Assembly (NCBI RefSeq): GCF_025377685.1
Contig: NZ_JACEHK010000008.1
Span: forward strand, 268,470 to 332,469
DNA: 64,000 nucleotides
Origin: Anaerobacillus sp. CMMVII
GTDB lineage: Bacteria; Bacillota; Bacilli; Bacillales; Anaerobacillaceae
Direction of reading: 5' to 3'
Positions within the stretch are counted from its first letter, which is position 1; each line of letters opens with the position of its first letter. Positions 8,564-18,479 of this stretch are shown piece after piece. A program made the position numbers and the translations under genes. A model generated the notes under the pieces. That model ran no database searches, had not been told where the DNA came from, and saw only the letters and a program-made list of their open reading frames with translations.

Positions 8564-9682
8564 ATGGCTAAAAAGAACAAAGCATTCAAATTTCGATTAT
8601 ATCCAACAGAAAAGCAGTTGACTCTATTGAAGAAAACCTTTGGTTGCGTACGTTTTGTGTACAACAAAATGCTGAATGATAGAATCGAAAATTACGAACA
8701 GTTCAAAGAGAATAAGGATGAATTATTGAAGCATAAACATCCTACGCCAGCTAAATACAAAAAGGAATATCCATTTTTGAAAGAAGTAGATAGCCTTTCT
8801 TTGGCAAACGCTCAAATGAACTTAGACAAAGCCTATAAATCTTTCTTCAAAAAGAATGCAAAGTTTCCAAAATTCAAGAGCAGAAAACATAAACAAACAT
8901 ATACAACTAATGTTGTGAACGGGAATATTGAAATTTTGGAAGGTCATATCAAGTTACCTAAAATGAGATGGGTCAAACTTAAACAACACAGAGAAATACC
9001 AGTAACACACCAATTGAAATCTGTAACAATTTCGATGACTAGTTCTGGAAAGGTCTATGCATCTGTTCTGACTGAATTTGAAGAAACTGTGGAAAAAGTC
9101 GAACCGAAAAACGTTGTTGGTTTGGATTTTTCAATGACTGATTTGTACGTGACAAGTGATGGTGAGAGAGCCAATTACCCTCGCTTCTATCGTCAATCTC
9201 TCGAAAAATTAGCAAAAGAACAGCGTGTTTTGTCACGCCGTAAAAAGGGCTCCAATCGTTGGTATAAACAAAAGAAGAAAATAACGAAACTACAAGAAAA
9301 AACCGCCAATCAACGTCGTGATTTTCTTCATAAAAAGAGCTATGCTTTAGCTAATAATTACGATGCCGTTGTTGTTGAAGACCTTAATATGAAGGGCATG
9401 TCAAAGGCTCTAAAATTTGGGAAAAGCGTGCTAGATAACGGTTGGGGTATGTTCACTACATTCTTAAAGTACAAATTTGAGGACCGAGGGAAGGCATTTA
9501 TCAAGATTAATAAATGGTTCCCTTCTTCAAAGACGTGTTCAAGATGTGGCGAAGTCAAAGAACAACTATCACTTTCCGAAAGAATATATAAGTGTTCTTG
9601 TGGTCATGAAGCTGACCGTGACGAAAATGCTGCAAAAAATATTGAAAACGAAGGAAAAAGACTACTTTCAGAAACGAAATAG
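8564..9682 (+). CDS. tnpB: TnpB RNA-guided endonuclease
   Basis: 372 residues, usual for TnpB. These proteins cut DNA under guidance of an RNA made from the element's right end, the ancestor type of Cas12. RuvC motifs: D188 in GLDFSMTDLYV, E272 in VVVEDLNMKGM, and DRDENAAKNI (D351/D353). The zinc finger has C325 and C328 (CSRC) and C344 and C346 (CSC, a variant with one residue between). All catalytic residues are present and the frame is intact, so it is probably active. ATG 8564 follows GAGGTGG. The SOS box upstream suggests induction by DNA damage. Confidence 0.93.
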   Translation: MAKKNKAFKFRLYPTEKQLTLLKKTFGCVRFVYNKMLNDRIENYEQFKENKDELLKHKHPTPAKYKKEYPFLKEVDSLSLANAQMNLDKAYKSFFKKNAKFPKFKSRKHKQTYTTNVVNGNIEILEGHIKLPKMRWVKLKQHREIPVTHQLKSVTISMTSSGKVYASVLTEFEETVEKVEPKNVVGLDFSMTDLYVTSDGERANYPRFYRQSLEKLAKEQRVLSRRKKGSNRWYKQKKKITKLQEKTANQRRDFLHKKSYALANNYDAVVVEDLNMKGMSKALKFGKSVLDNGWGMFTTFLKYKFEDRGKAFIKINKWFPSSKTCSRCGEVKEQLSLSERIYKCSCGHEADRDENAAKNIENEGKRLLSETK

Positions 9683-9816
9683 CCTAGTTGATTATAATTT
9701 CGAACCGCTGGTTCAGCGGGGATAGCTCGGTCAATTTGGGTGGCTAGTAAAAGCACCTATTATTCGAGAAGCCACCACTTCAAAATTCGTTAGAATTTAA
9801 GTGGCGGGTAGTTCAC
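9640..9816 (+). ncRNA. Candidate omegaRNA (reRNA) scaffold of the TnpB element
   Basis: The 3' end of tnpB and the next 134 bases hold nested pairings: CCGCTG 9705-9710 with CAGCGG 9714-9719; GGTGGCT near 9729 with AGCCACC near 9770; and a long hairpin 9773-9804 with AAATTC-GTTA-GAATTT at its tip. In this family the guide RNA overlaps the tnpB end and runs through the right end, so the guide would be read from about 9817 outward. The 5' limit is not known. Confidence 0.5.
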
Positions 9817-9887
9817 TGTGAAACTTATTGTCATGAGTAGTCGTCTAATCAAGTAAGAGACAAACTACGCGGTAAGGAGGGCTTTCT

Positions 9888-11779
9888 TTGAAAAGGTATT
9901 TACTTGCAGTACTCGTTTTAATTACTTTTTTTATAATAGGTCGAACAGTATCAAACGATCAAAGTGTTACTAAACCTTTAGGAACGGAACTTCCAAAGGT
10001 TGGTAGTGTAGAAAATTTTGAACAAATTCTAAATGAGATAAATAAAAAGCAAATTGCGTTCACTAATCAAATGCAACCTACGATGGAATTTACAAGAGAG
10101 GCACGTTCGGGAATTACTAAGGAAGCGCTAGATTCTGGGGCAGATTATTCATCGACAAACGTTCAGGTGGCTGGTGTGGATGAAGCTGACCGTATAAAAA
10201 ATGATGGTGCTTATATCTATCAACTAATTGACAATCAGTTAGTTATCTCAAAGGTCAATCCAGTAAGTGAAATGAAAGTTGTTTATTCCGAACGATTTAA
10301 TCACAATGAATTTTATCCTCAAGAAATGTATGTAGATCAAGAACAGTTAGTTTTAATTGGTGGACGTCCGTCTTATGATACGAAAGGGAATTTTTATAAA
10401 GAGTTTACAGCCGTTAAAATTTATCACTTAAATGATCGAAGTAATCTTGAACTTGTCAGGGAACTTGAAATCGAAGGCTATTACTCATCCTCTCGAAAAA
10501 TTGCTAGTGCACTGTATGTAGTCACAAATAAGCACTTACCATACTATTTACTAAGAGAAGTTCGTGGCAAGAGTGAGACTCAGACGTTACTTGAGGAAAT
10601 GAAGCCAGTCTACCGTGATTCGGCAGTTTCTGATGATGCACAAAAGATTGATTGGGATCAAATGTACTATTTCCCTAGCTCAACGGAAAGTAATTATTTG
10701 ATTGTTTCAGGTTTAGATTTGTCTGAACCGAAAACACCAGTCACTGTTAACTCTTACCTTGGTGCTGGCGAATCCATCTACGCTTCGCATGAACATTTGT
10801 ATGTTACAAGGCCAGATTATCAGTTTGAAGAAAGTCCGATGGGGAAAATTGCAACTTTTATCGCGCGTCCATTTACCAACCTAGATACGATTATTTATAA
10901 ATTTAAAATGGATAATGGAAATGTAACTTTTTTAGCTGAGGGGAAGGTCGAAGGAGCGATCTTAAACCAGTTTTCAATGGATGAACACAATGGTCATTTT
11001 CGAATTACGACTACAAAAGGTGATATGTGGTCAGAGTCCGACCCATCTGAAAATAATATCTATATCTTAGATAAAAATTTAGCGATCGTCGGTTCGATTA
11101 CTGGAATCGCCCCAGGTGAGCGCATTTACTCGGCTCGATTTATGGGTGATCGAGGCTATATTGTAACTTTTAAACAAGTAGATCCATTATTTGTCTTAGA
11201 TTTAAAAGACCCGAAAAATCCAACCATCCTTGGTGAGTTGAAAATACCAGGCTTTAGTGATTATCTCCATCCATATGATGAAAATCATCTGATCGGATTT
11301 GGAAAGGATACAATCGAAAATGATATGGGTGGCGCGATGGTTCGAGGCTTTAAAATGGCGCTATTTGACATTACCGATGTCAACAATCCGATAGAAAAAT
11401 TCGTTGAGATCATCGGTGATAGTGGAACGCATTCAGAGTTACTCTACAATCATAAAGCATTGCTGTTTTCTAAGGAAAAAAATATCATTGGCTTTCCTGT
11501 TGAAGTTTACGAAAACAAAGGAAATGACCGCTCAATGTACCCTACGTTTTCATTCCAAGGCGCCTATGTTTACGGGCTAGATCTGGCAAATGGGTTTCAA
11601 TTAAAAAGCGGATTAGTCATTATGACAATGGAACCTCCGATCAAAATTGGGATTATCAAAAACATGTATCACGATTAATCTATATCGGAGACACTCTTTA
11701 TACACTCTCTAATTATAAAATTCAAGCTCATGATTTAAATAACTTTGAGCATAAAGGGCAACTCATATTTGGTAAATAG
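9888..11779 (+). CDS. Exported beta-propeller domain protein (frameshift near C-terminus)
   Basis: About 630 residues. An N-terminal hydrophobic segment (residues 4-21) is a signal anchor, and the body matches the secreted beta-propeller family (Pfam Beta_propel); the block NVQVAGVDEADRIKNDGAYI is its hallmark. Function in the family is unknown; a surface-binding role is likely. The first frame ends at 11678, but a second frame continues with LIYIGDTLYTLSN to 11779, which is the expected family C-terminus, so one base is missing near 11631-11640. TTG 9888 follows AAGGAGG. A terminator follows at 11788. Confidence 0.8.
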
Positions 11780-11787
11780 TTTTTCAG

Positions 11788-11816
11788 GAGGCTGAATTTA
11801 TAATCAGCCTCTTTTT
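11788..11816 (+). terminator. Terminator after the beta-propeller gene
   Basis: GAGGCTGA (11788-11795) pairs with TCAGCCTC (11804-11811), then five T. Confidence 0.85.
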
Positions 11817-12136
11817 CAATGGAATCCTTTCCGACTTTGGACTAGGTTCGGAAAGTTTTTCTAATGATCAACCTAATCCATTCCGAACTTCAACCACATT
11901 CAATTTACGGAACTCAACAGTCGTTAGTACAGTGGTCCACTTGAATATAGATGATGAGTTACTTAGTAACCCTCAAAAGTGAGCATCCATATATTGACGT
12001 TTACATTTAGTACGAAGAGCTTGGCTTTATAAGGTAGATTTCCAAACAAGGAAACTATCCCTTTTTATGGTAAAATATAAGCGTGGAAATTTGTTGCTAA
12101 TAATAAATACTAGGTCATTATTTAGGGGAGATCGAA
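11817..12136. other. Intergenic region, nothing identified
   Basis: 320 bases with no convincing frame. A TAAAAT at about 12070 could be a -10 element for the next gene but lacks a clear -35 partner. Confidence 0.5.
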
Positions 12137-13556
12137 ATGAGCTGTCCAGTTGGTCAAAGAAAGTTTGTAGATTACCATCAAGGAAAGTTGAGTTTTGAAG
12201 ATTACAAGAAAATGAATAAGCATATAGCTACGTGTGATACTTGTGCAAGGAAACTGGACGAAATTATGAACGAAGGTTCCGCCAAACGGCAGTATCGCAC
12301 TATTTTTTTAGCAAAAGAAAGCCGAAATTTATAACTGCATTTGTGACCGTTGCCGTTTTATTGCTAATGGTCATAGTCATGTCAAAAGTAGGCTGGTTTG
12401 ATGATCAAGTAGGTTTCGGGAAGGTTGTGAATCTATCTACCGTTGATAATAATATTGAATTTACGATTACTCATGTTTCCGCAGATGAAGAAGAGACTAT
12501 TTTATATTTCCAAATCAAAGATCTAGAAAACAATCATAATTTTTTCATAGATTATGCTAGTTTTCATGTTGACGAAATCATGTTAGGTACTTTTGCAAGA
12601 GGGAATATAATCAATATGGATATAGAAGACGATGGTGTTAGCAAAGGGAAACTGCATCTACTTCCATTATTAACGGAAGAAGAAACAATTAGACTAGAGC
12701 TTAATGAAGTATTTTGGTTTGCTGATGAAAAAATTCAACCATATTCAATGGAGTGGTTTGATGAAAAAAATCGTAGTGTTGTTGAAGGAAACTGGAAACT
12801 AGATATCCCCGTCAAAAAAGATCGACCCGTAACCTATGATTTAAATGAAACGATGGAAGTCCATGGGAAAACGATTGAATTCACAGAAATGGTCGTAAGT
12901 CCAACAAGGACAACGTTAACCTATCAATACCAACGAGATCAGAGTAATCAAAATAACTTTTTTATCCGACTTTCACATCTAGAAGTGAATAAGGATTTTT
13001 GCCAATTCGTTATTATCAAAGTACTTCATCTGACCACCTTTTTTCAGAGACAGTTTACACGGATAGCATATATTATGATCTGCCTAAAGATCTAACCATT
13101 CATTTTGGGAAAATGACTCAACATGTTGCCAATCAAGTAAAAGTAGATTTTCAATTAGATCAGCTGCCATATACATTTCAATATATCGGTGAGGATATAA
13201 CCATTGAAGAGGTCGAAGTTGGAAATCCGACAACCATTGTCGTTAAAGAGACATTCCTTGAAAACCGGTCCTATAATGGTCTCAATATAGACGCTAATTA
13301 TTTTCGTTTTAGTGGAAGCCAATTGCATGAGATGGAGGTTTCGACGCATGGGGTATGGGTAGATGATGATGGAAATGAGGTTGATCAGCCAATGTCGATA
13401 GAAGAAGCTAGTTCATTGCTGCTTTTTACGACAGAACAACACTTTACAGTTTTTCCTGCAGATGATGGAACATTATTCGAACCTACATTTCTTTTTGTCG
13501 AAGGCTACTCAATTGAGACTAATCTAATAGAGAGCTTGAAGATTTCATTGAATTAA
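12137..13556 (+). CDS. Zinc-finger (zf-HC2-like) membrane protein with DUF4179-type outside domain (two frameshifts)
   Basis: Read across two one-base gaps this is a 473-residue protein. The N-terminus has a Cys/His finger (H46-x3-C50-x2-C53, in HIATCDTC) like anti-sigma zinc fingers, then a transmembrane segment (FITAFVTVAVLLLMVIVM), then a long extracellular part resembling DUF4179/DUF5643. Breaks: A-run 12284-12286 (one A short) and T-run 12996-13000 (one T short); repair gives continuous protein at both. This is the layout of anti-sigma-like sensors, but no sigma gene is adjacent. Start ATG 12137 follows GGGGAGA. Confidence 0.7.
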
Positions 13557-13574
13557 AGAGAATTGGAGGTCAAA

Positions 13575-14098
13575 ATGAGGTTATTTCATGTTAGCGAAGA
13601 AGAGAACATTACAAAATTCGTACCTAGAAATCCTACTAGAAAAGATCTTGATCAAAGCAAAGCACTCGTTTGGGCAATAACGGAAGAATGTTTGCCGAAT
13701 TTTCTTACCCCACGTAACTGTCCAAGGGTTACTTTTCATTGCAATAACGCCACAACTCAAGAAGATAAAAGGACTTGTCTTTCTTCACAATCGAGCACAC
13801 ATGTAATTGCAATTGAAAATAAGTGGTTGATATCATGAAAAGCACCAAATTATATTTGTATGAATTTGATCCTACTGACTTTTACCTTCTGGATAAAGGC
13901 GCCGGGTATTATGTAAGTGAAAAAATTCAAGTACCTATTAATAAGTTTGTTATTACAGATCTTTTTGGAGAACTTATTAAAAGAAACGTAGAAATAAGAA
14001 TCATCGCTAACTTATGGGACCTTTGTGATGCGATCCAACATACAAGCTTTGATTGGTCGATGTGTCGAATGGGGTATGCAAAGAAGAGAGATAGTTGA
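13575..14098 (+). CDS. DUF6886-type conserved protein (one-base frameshift)
   Basis: 174 residues once repaired. The two halves, MRLFHVSEEENITKFVPR to ENKWL and MKSTKLYLYEFDPTDFYL to CRMG, line up with a conserved Bacillus family of unknown function of about this length. The frame breaks near 13831-13837, where one base is missing. ATG 13575 follows GGAGG. The stop overlaps the next ATG as TGATG, so translation is probably coupled to the DUF202 gene. Confidence 0.72.
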
Positions 14099-14487
14099 TG
14101 AAAATATTAAGAGAGCGTGAAGAAGAAATGGATCGAAAAAATTATGATGAATCGAAATATATTCAACAACATTTAGCAAATGAGAGAACCTACCTGGCGT
14201 GGATTCGAACCGCGATTGCTTTAATCGGACTTGGTTTTTTAGCAACTACACTTCATTTTACTAGTCCTGATTATTCCTATCTAAATGACCTTATTGCCTT
14301 AGGGATTAGTTTGTTTTCATTAGTAGTGGGACTCGTAACAATTGTGGTGGCGACTTTAATTTATTTCCGGAATCAAAAAACGATTAACACTCAAACATTC
14401 CATTCATCTTTTAAAATTATTATTTTCATGACAACGGTTGTGTGTTTGCTTTTAGTATTTTTTACAGTTTATTATTTTACTTTCTAA
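14098..14487 (+). CDS. DUF202 / YidH-family membrane protein
   Basis: Small inner-membrane protein with the DUF202 hallmark LANERTYLAWIRTAIALIGLG and three membrane segments. About 129 residues from ATG 14098, which overlaps the previous stop (TGATG). An alternative start at ATG 14128 gives the more usual N-terminus MDRKNYDES. Function is unknown in the family. Confidence 0.8.
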   Translation: MKILREREEEMDRKNYDESKYIQQHLANERTYLAWIRTAIALIGLGFLATTLHFTSPDYSYLNDLIALGISLFSLVVGLVTIVVATLIYFRNQKTINTQTFHSSFKIIIFMTTVVCLLLVFFTVYYFTF

Positions 14488-14573
14488 TGATGATGAGAGC
14501 ATAACTGACTTCAAGAGCTTTTTAGACTCTGGGGAAGGCTATGCTTTTTACTATGGGGCCCGTTTTTTCGTTC

Positions 14574-14602
14574 TTGACAATATACCTATAGGGGTATAAA
14601 AT
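14574..14602 (+). promoter_or_regulatory. Strong promoter with CsoR/CstR-like operator
   Basis: TTGACA (14574-14579), exactly 17 bases, TAAAAT (14597-14602). The spacer holds ATACCTATAGGGGTAT (14582-14597), a G/C-tract dyad like operators of the CsoR family (copper-sensing CsoR and persulfide-sensing CstR). The expected target gene is missing; only a remnant follows. Confidence 0.6.
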
Positions 14603-14726
14603 AGAAACACCTCCAAATCTTGTAGAGATTGTTGCAATAAACCGAGGGGTTATCGAAGCAGATCAAGATAAGCAACAAGAACTAGAAATTGGACCAAACC
14701 GCTGTGCGGTGCATCATACACATTAA
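14603..14726 (+). pseudogene. Short gene remnant ending in a His/Cys tail
   Basis: About 40 open codons without a start run directly from the -10 element to a stop at 14726, ending GPNRCAVHHTH. It may be the 3' end of a gene whose front was deleted, or a chance frame. I do not recognise the family. Confidence 0.3.
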
Positions 14727-14744
14727 TTTAATAATTAATAAGAG

Positions 14745-14790
14745 ACAGACTCAGGAGGATGAAATTACTTGAGGCTGTTTTATCTTTTTG
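14745..14790 (+). terminator. Terminator before the BASS transporter gene
   Basis: ACAGACTCA (14745-14753) pairs with TGAGGCTGT (14770-14778) with one mismatch, followed by a T-rich stretch. Confidence 0.6.
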
Positions 14791-14909
14791 GCTTAGGACT
14801 ACTATAGTATAAAAGTTTTGTTTTCTTCATAAGTTCTTCATAAATGTCGTTTATACTATACGGTGTAGGGTATACGTTAACTAATGTATTAAAAATAGGA
14901 GGGCTAATT

Positions 14910-15869
14910 ATGTTTAAAAATATATTTTATTTTCCAGCTAAAAATTTGTCAATTGTCGTCACCTTAATGATCATAGTAGGGTTAATTGTGGGAAGTGCGA
15001 TTGATACAGAGTTTTTAAGGGTCTTGATGCCGATAGCGATTTTGGCCATGATTGTCCCAACAATGATTGGGTTTCATTGGAAAGAGATGGTAAGCGTCAC
15101 TCATTACAAGGTATTTATTGCTGCGGCAATCATTAACTTCATCATCATCCCATTATTGGCTTACTTCTTAGGCTTTGTTATGTTAAAAGGAGATCCAGAA
15201 CTATTTGCTGGACTAGCTTTGGCATCGCTATTACCAACAAGTGGAATGACGATTTCTTGGACGATGTTCTACAAAGGGAATGTTTCAGCAGCTATTAAAA
15301 TAACGGCGATTAGTTTAATTGCAGGGGCAATCATAACACCAATTTATTTAACCTTGATGTTTGATCAAATCATCGATGCTGACTTATCGTTTTTATTTAT
15401 GAAAGTGATGTTAGTTGTTTTTGTACCAATGATTGTAGGTACATTCATTCATCGCTGGTTAATGAAAAAATATTCTCAAGAAAAATTTAACAAAAAAGTG
15501 AAACCAGTATTACCTGCCATTAGTACTTGGGGATTAATGTTAATTATTTTTGTGATGGCAAGCATTAATGCAACGATCATTTTTTCGGAATCAGCGATTA
15601 TTCTTCAAGCTATTCTTATATTGGTTTTATTTTATCTTTTGAATTTTGCAATTAGCACGATCGTAGGAAAATGGCTGTTTAATCGGGAAGATAGTATTGC
15701 CCTCGTTTACAGTACTGTCCTTAGAAATCTATCGATTGCCTTAGGGATCGCGGTTACCTCATTTGGACCTAAAGCCGGTTTAATTCTAGCCCTTGCTTTT
15801 GTCATTCAAATTCAAGCTGCAACCTGGTATGGTAAACTTACAGATCGTTTTGGTGTGTTTAAAGGCTAG
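14910..15869 (+). CDS. Bile acid:sodium symporter (BASS/ArsB-ACR3-like) family transporter
   Basis: 319 residues with about nine to ten membrane segments, in the BASS superfamily that includes ACR3 arsenite carriers and organic anion:sodium symporters. Typical blocks are LASLLPTSGMTISWTMFYKG and STVLRNLSIALGIAVTSFG. No arsenic regulator or reductase is next to it, so the substrate is open. ATG 14910 is chosen after AGGAGGG; an upstream in-frame codon at 14844 lacks a site. The gene stands alone and ends at a strong terminator. A CsoR-like operator lies 310 bases upstream, but a terminator lies between. Confidence 0.82.
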   Translation: MFKNIFYFPAKNLSIVVTLMIIVGLIVGSAIDTEFLRVLMPIAILAMIVPTMIGFHWKEMVSVTHYKVFIAAAIINFIIIPLLAYFLGFVMLKGDPELFAGLALASLLPTSGMTISWTMFYKGNVSAAIKITAISLIAGAIITPIYLTLMFDQIIDADLSFLFMKVMLVVFVPMIVGTFIHRWLMKKYSQEKFNKKVKPVLPAISTWGLMLIIFVMASINATIIFSESAIILQAILILVLFYLLNFAISTIVGKWLFNREDSIALVYSTVLRNLSIALGIAVTSFGPKAGLILALAFVIQIQAATWYGKLTDRFGVFKG

Positions 15870-15880
15870 ATATCAATGTT

Positions 15881-15910
15881 AGAGGCTGATTAGCAATCAG
15901 CCTCTTTATT
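15881..15910 (+). terminator. Terminator after the BASS gene
   Basis: 11-bp stem 15881-15891 with 15895-15905, three-base loop, followed by TTATTTTT. Confidence 0.85.
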
Positions 15911-15962
15911 TTTAGAAAACATATAGGGTAAGTTAAATGTAAACATTGAAGGAGCTAAGGAT

Positions 15963-16750
15963 ATGAAATTGCTAACAATCAATTGTCATTCATGGCAAGA
16001 AAAAGATCAAATCGAGAAAATAAAGATCTTGGCACAAACGATCAAAGAAAATGGCTATGACGTCATTGCCTTGCAAGAAGTGAGTCAAAAAATTACCGCT
16101 AAAAAGTTAATGAGAAGCTGAAGGTAGACAATTATGTTTATGTATTATTGCAAGAACTAAGAAAATTAGGGGTAGATGATTATACCTTTGTATGGGGCTT
16201 TTCTCATATTGGCTTTGTTTATTATGAAGAAGGGTTGGCGGTTTTGACAAAGCATAAGATTGAGGAGGATTACTCATTTATTATCACTCACTCTAAAAAT
16301 ACACTCAATTGGAAAACGAGAAAAATTGTTGGAGCGAAAATTCTGATTAACGGAGAACCAATAAATTTTTACTCGTGCCATCTTGGCTGGTGGGAAGATG
16401 AGACAGAACCATACCGCAACCAAGTTGATAACCTAATTGCACAAGTTAACCAGGACGAGCAATTTTTTCTAATGGGTGATTTTAATAATGATGCTTCAGT
16501 TAAAAATGAAGGTTATGACTATCTCTTAAGTAAAGGGCTTTATGATACATATTCTCTAGCTAAAGAAAAAGATAATGGAACAACTGTACTTGGAGAAATC
16601 AAGGGGTGGGATGATAATAAACGTGATTTGCGAATCGATTATATTTTTACTAATCGACCAATTCAAGTTCAAAGTTCAAAGGTGATTTTTAATGATCGAA
16701 ACAAACCAATGATTTCAGATCATTTTGGTGTAGAAATTACTATACAATAA
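15963..16750 (+). CDS. Endonuclease/exonuclease/phosphatase family protein (one-base frameshift)
   Basis: 262 residues after repair. EEP-fold metal-dependent hydrolase: the start has MKLLTINCH and ALQEVSQ (metal-binding Glu), the middle has FYSCHLGWW and MGDFNN, and the end has RIDYIFTN and SDHFGV, the full catalytic set. In Bacillus close relatives include sugar-phosphate phosphatases such as MapP, so a small-molecule phosphate ester is likelier than DNA as substrate. The break is at A-run 16101-16105 (five A, six or three needed). Confidence 0.78.
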
Positions 16751-16916
16751 ATAAGATTACCTTAAAAGGAACGATTGCTTAGCTCACCTTAGAGAATACC
16801 CATTAGGCGATCACTACATAAAAAATAGTAAACAAAGGGCTTGATTTAAGAATACATAATCTTATAATAGTCGATGATGTACTTATCTTATGATAGGTTT
16901 AGATAGGAGGATAAAA

Positions 16917-17387
16917 ATGAATTCGAAAGTGAAATTGCAAGATATTATTGATCAAATACAAACCCAGTTTGACGAGACTCATTCGTTTGTAAATCTGAAA
17001 ACTGGACAAACTTTCTTTGTGACAACTGAAGAATTGCGAAAAGCAGAGGAAGATGATGAGCTGTTCGAAGGGTTAGCTGAATGGGAAATTGATAGCCTCA
17101 AGTTAGCAATTGATGTACTTGAGAATGAAGAGGATTACCTTGAACTTCCTGATAAATTTGAGATTAATGAATATGAGATGATTGAGGATTATTGCTATTC
17201 AATTTCGAATGAAAACTATAAAAATATCCTCTTAAGGGCAATCCAAGGTAAAGGTGCATTTCGCCGTTTCAAAGATCAAATTATCGATTTAGGAATTGAA
17301 CAAGATTGGTACCAATTTCAAGGCGAGAAGTATAAAGAAATTGCCATTAAATGGTGTAAAAACCATGAAATTGAATATGTCGAATGA
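16917..17387 (+). CDS. UPF0158 family protein
   Basis: 156 acidic residues, soluble. It matches the UPF0158 family by layout and the C-terminal block GKGAFRRFKDQI followed by W-x-F. Function is unknown. ATG 16917 follows AGGAGG. It shares the terminator at 17434 with the convergent tdh. Confidence 0.8.
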   Translation: MNSKVKLQDIIDQIQTQFDETHSFVNLKTGQTFFVTTEELRKAEEDDELFEGLAEWEIDSLKLAIDVLENEEDYLELPDKFEINEYEMIEDYCYSISNENYKNILLRAIQGKGAFRRFKDQIIDLGIEQDWYQFQGEKYKEIAIKWCKNHEIEYVE

Positions 17388-17433
17388 AATCTATGTTTGA
17401 ACCATTTGAAGTAACGATTACACCGTATGCTTA

Positions 17434-17475
17434 AAAAAGCGATAAGCACACCAGCAAGTGTGCTTATCGCTTTTT
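17434..17475. terminator. Bidirectional terminator
   Basis: An 18-bp stem (17434-17451 with 17458-17475) with A-run and T-run at its ends serves both the UPF0158 gene and tdh. Confidence 0.92.
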
Positions 17476-17488
17476 ATTTATTTGCTTG

Positions 17489-18439
17489 TCATACCGTTAC
17501 AGTTTTTTTTAGCTTATTTAGCATATCAACCGTCATTTTTGCTAGATCGTATTCTGCTTTGAAGCCCCATTCTTGTGTTGCTGCAGAGCAGTCAATAGAA
17601 TTTGGCCAACTATCAGCAATTCCTTGTCTTACTGGGTCAACATCATAATTCATTTCGAAGTTTGGAATATGCTTTTTAATTTCAGCAGCAATTTGACTCG
17701 GTTCAAAGCTCATCGCAGTAACATTAAAAGCATTACGATGAATTAGTTTTGTTGAGTCTGCTTCCATTAGGTTAATAATTGCATTTAGAGCGTCAGGCAT
17801 ATACATCATATCCATATAGGTTCCTTCAGCAATGTAAGATGTGTACTTCGCGTCTTCAATAGCTTTATAGTAAATATCAACAGCATAATCTGTCGTACCA
17901 CCACCAGGAGGTGTAGCATATGAGATTAAACCTGGGAAACGAAGTCCTCTGGTATCAACACCATATTTATGATAGTAATAGTCACAAAGAAGTTCACCAG
18001 ATACCTTATTTACTCCGTACATCGTTGTAGGACGTTGAATCGTGTCTTGTGGTGTTTGATCTTTTGGTGTGGATGGACCAAACGCACCAATTGAGCTAGG
18101 TGTAAAGAACTTACAATTTAGTTCTCTAGCAACTTCTAAAGCATTTACAAGTCCACCCATGTTTAAGTTCCAGGCAAGGAGTGGCATTTTTTCAGCTGTA
18201 GCTGATAATAACGCAGCTAAATGAATGACAGTGTCTACCTTATGTTTAGTTGCGACTTCAAACATTGCTTGATGATCAGTTACATCTAGTATTTCGAAAG
18301 GCCCCGATTGAACAACCTCACTGCCATTATCACGAATATCTGTAGCAATTACGTTATTCGCTCCGTAAATTTCTCTCATTTTTAAAGTAAGCTCTGAACC
18401 GATTTGTCCTAATGCACCCGTCAGTAAAATTTTCTTCAT
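17489..18439 (-). CDS. tdh: L-threonine 3-dehydrogenase, SDR (epimerase-like) type
   Basis: NAD-dependent enzyme oxidising threonine to 2-amino-3-ketobutyrate. Nucleotide-binding GALGQIG at residues 8-14, the Ser in [10 protein letters not shown], and the YGVNK Tyr-Lys pair mark the extended SDR type of Tdh rather than the zinc type. 316 residues, full length. It lies 40 bases after kbl on the same strand, so the two form the classic two-gene threonine degradation operon whose product becomes glycine and acetyl-CoA. Confidence 0.92.
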   Translation of the reverse strand: MKKILLTGALGQIGSELTLKMREIYGANNVIATDIRDNGSEVVQSGPFEILDVTDHQAMFEVATKHKVDTVIHLAALLSATAEKMPLLAWNLNMGGLVNALEVARELNCKFFTPSSIGAFGPSTPKDQTPQDTIQRPTTMYGVNKVSGELLCDYYYHKYGVDTRGLRFPGLISYATPPGGGTTDYAVDIYYKAIEDAKYTSYIAEGTYMDMMYMPDALNAIINLMEADSTKLIHRNAFNVTAMSFEPSQIAAEIKKHIPNFEMNYDVDPVRQGIADSWPNSIDCSAATQEWGFKAEYDLAKMTVDMLNKLKKTVTV

Positions 18440-18479
18440 ATGTGTAACCCCCTATTTATTCACGGTGTAAAGTGTTGAC

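Larger units (their letters stand above)
8390..9816 (+). mobile_element. IS200/IS605-group element with tnpB only (IS1341-like)
   Basis: A tnpB gene with no tnpA nearby. The probable left end is the imperfect hairpin region near 8400-8470 (CTCCTTCCT opposed to AGGTGGGAG, then a long T-run). The right end is taken as GTTCAC at 9811-9816, directly after a strong hairpin. The element sits between an operon terminator and the next gene, so no gene is visibly broken. Both ends are estimates; the empty site is not known. Without tnpA, movement would need a transposase supplied from elsewhere. Confidence 0.6.

Noticed and set aside
9477..9725. Overlapping 82-residue frame at the end of tnpB
   Set aside because: Alternate frame of the zinc-finger region; no start signal.
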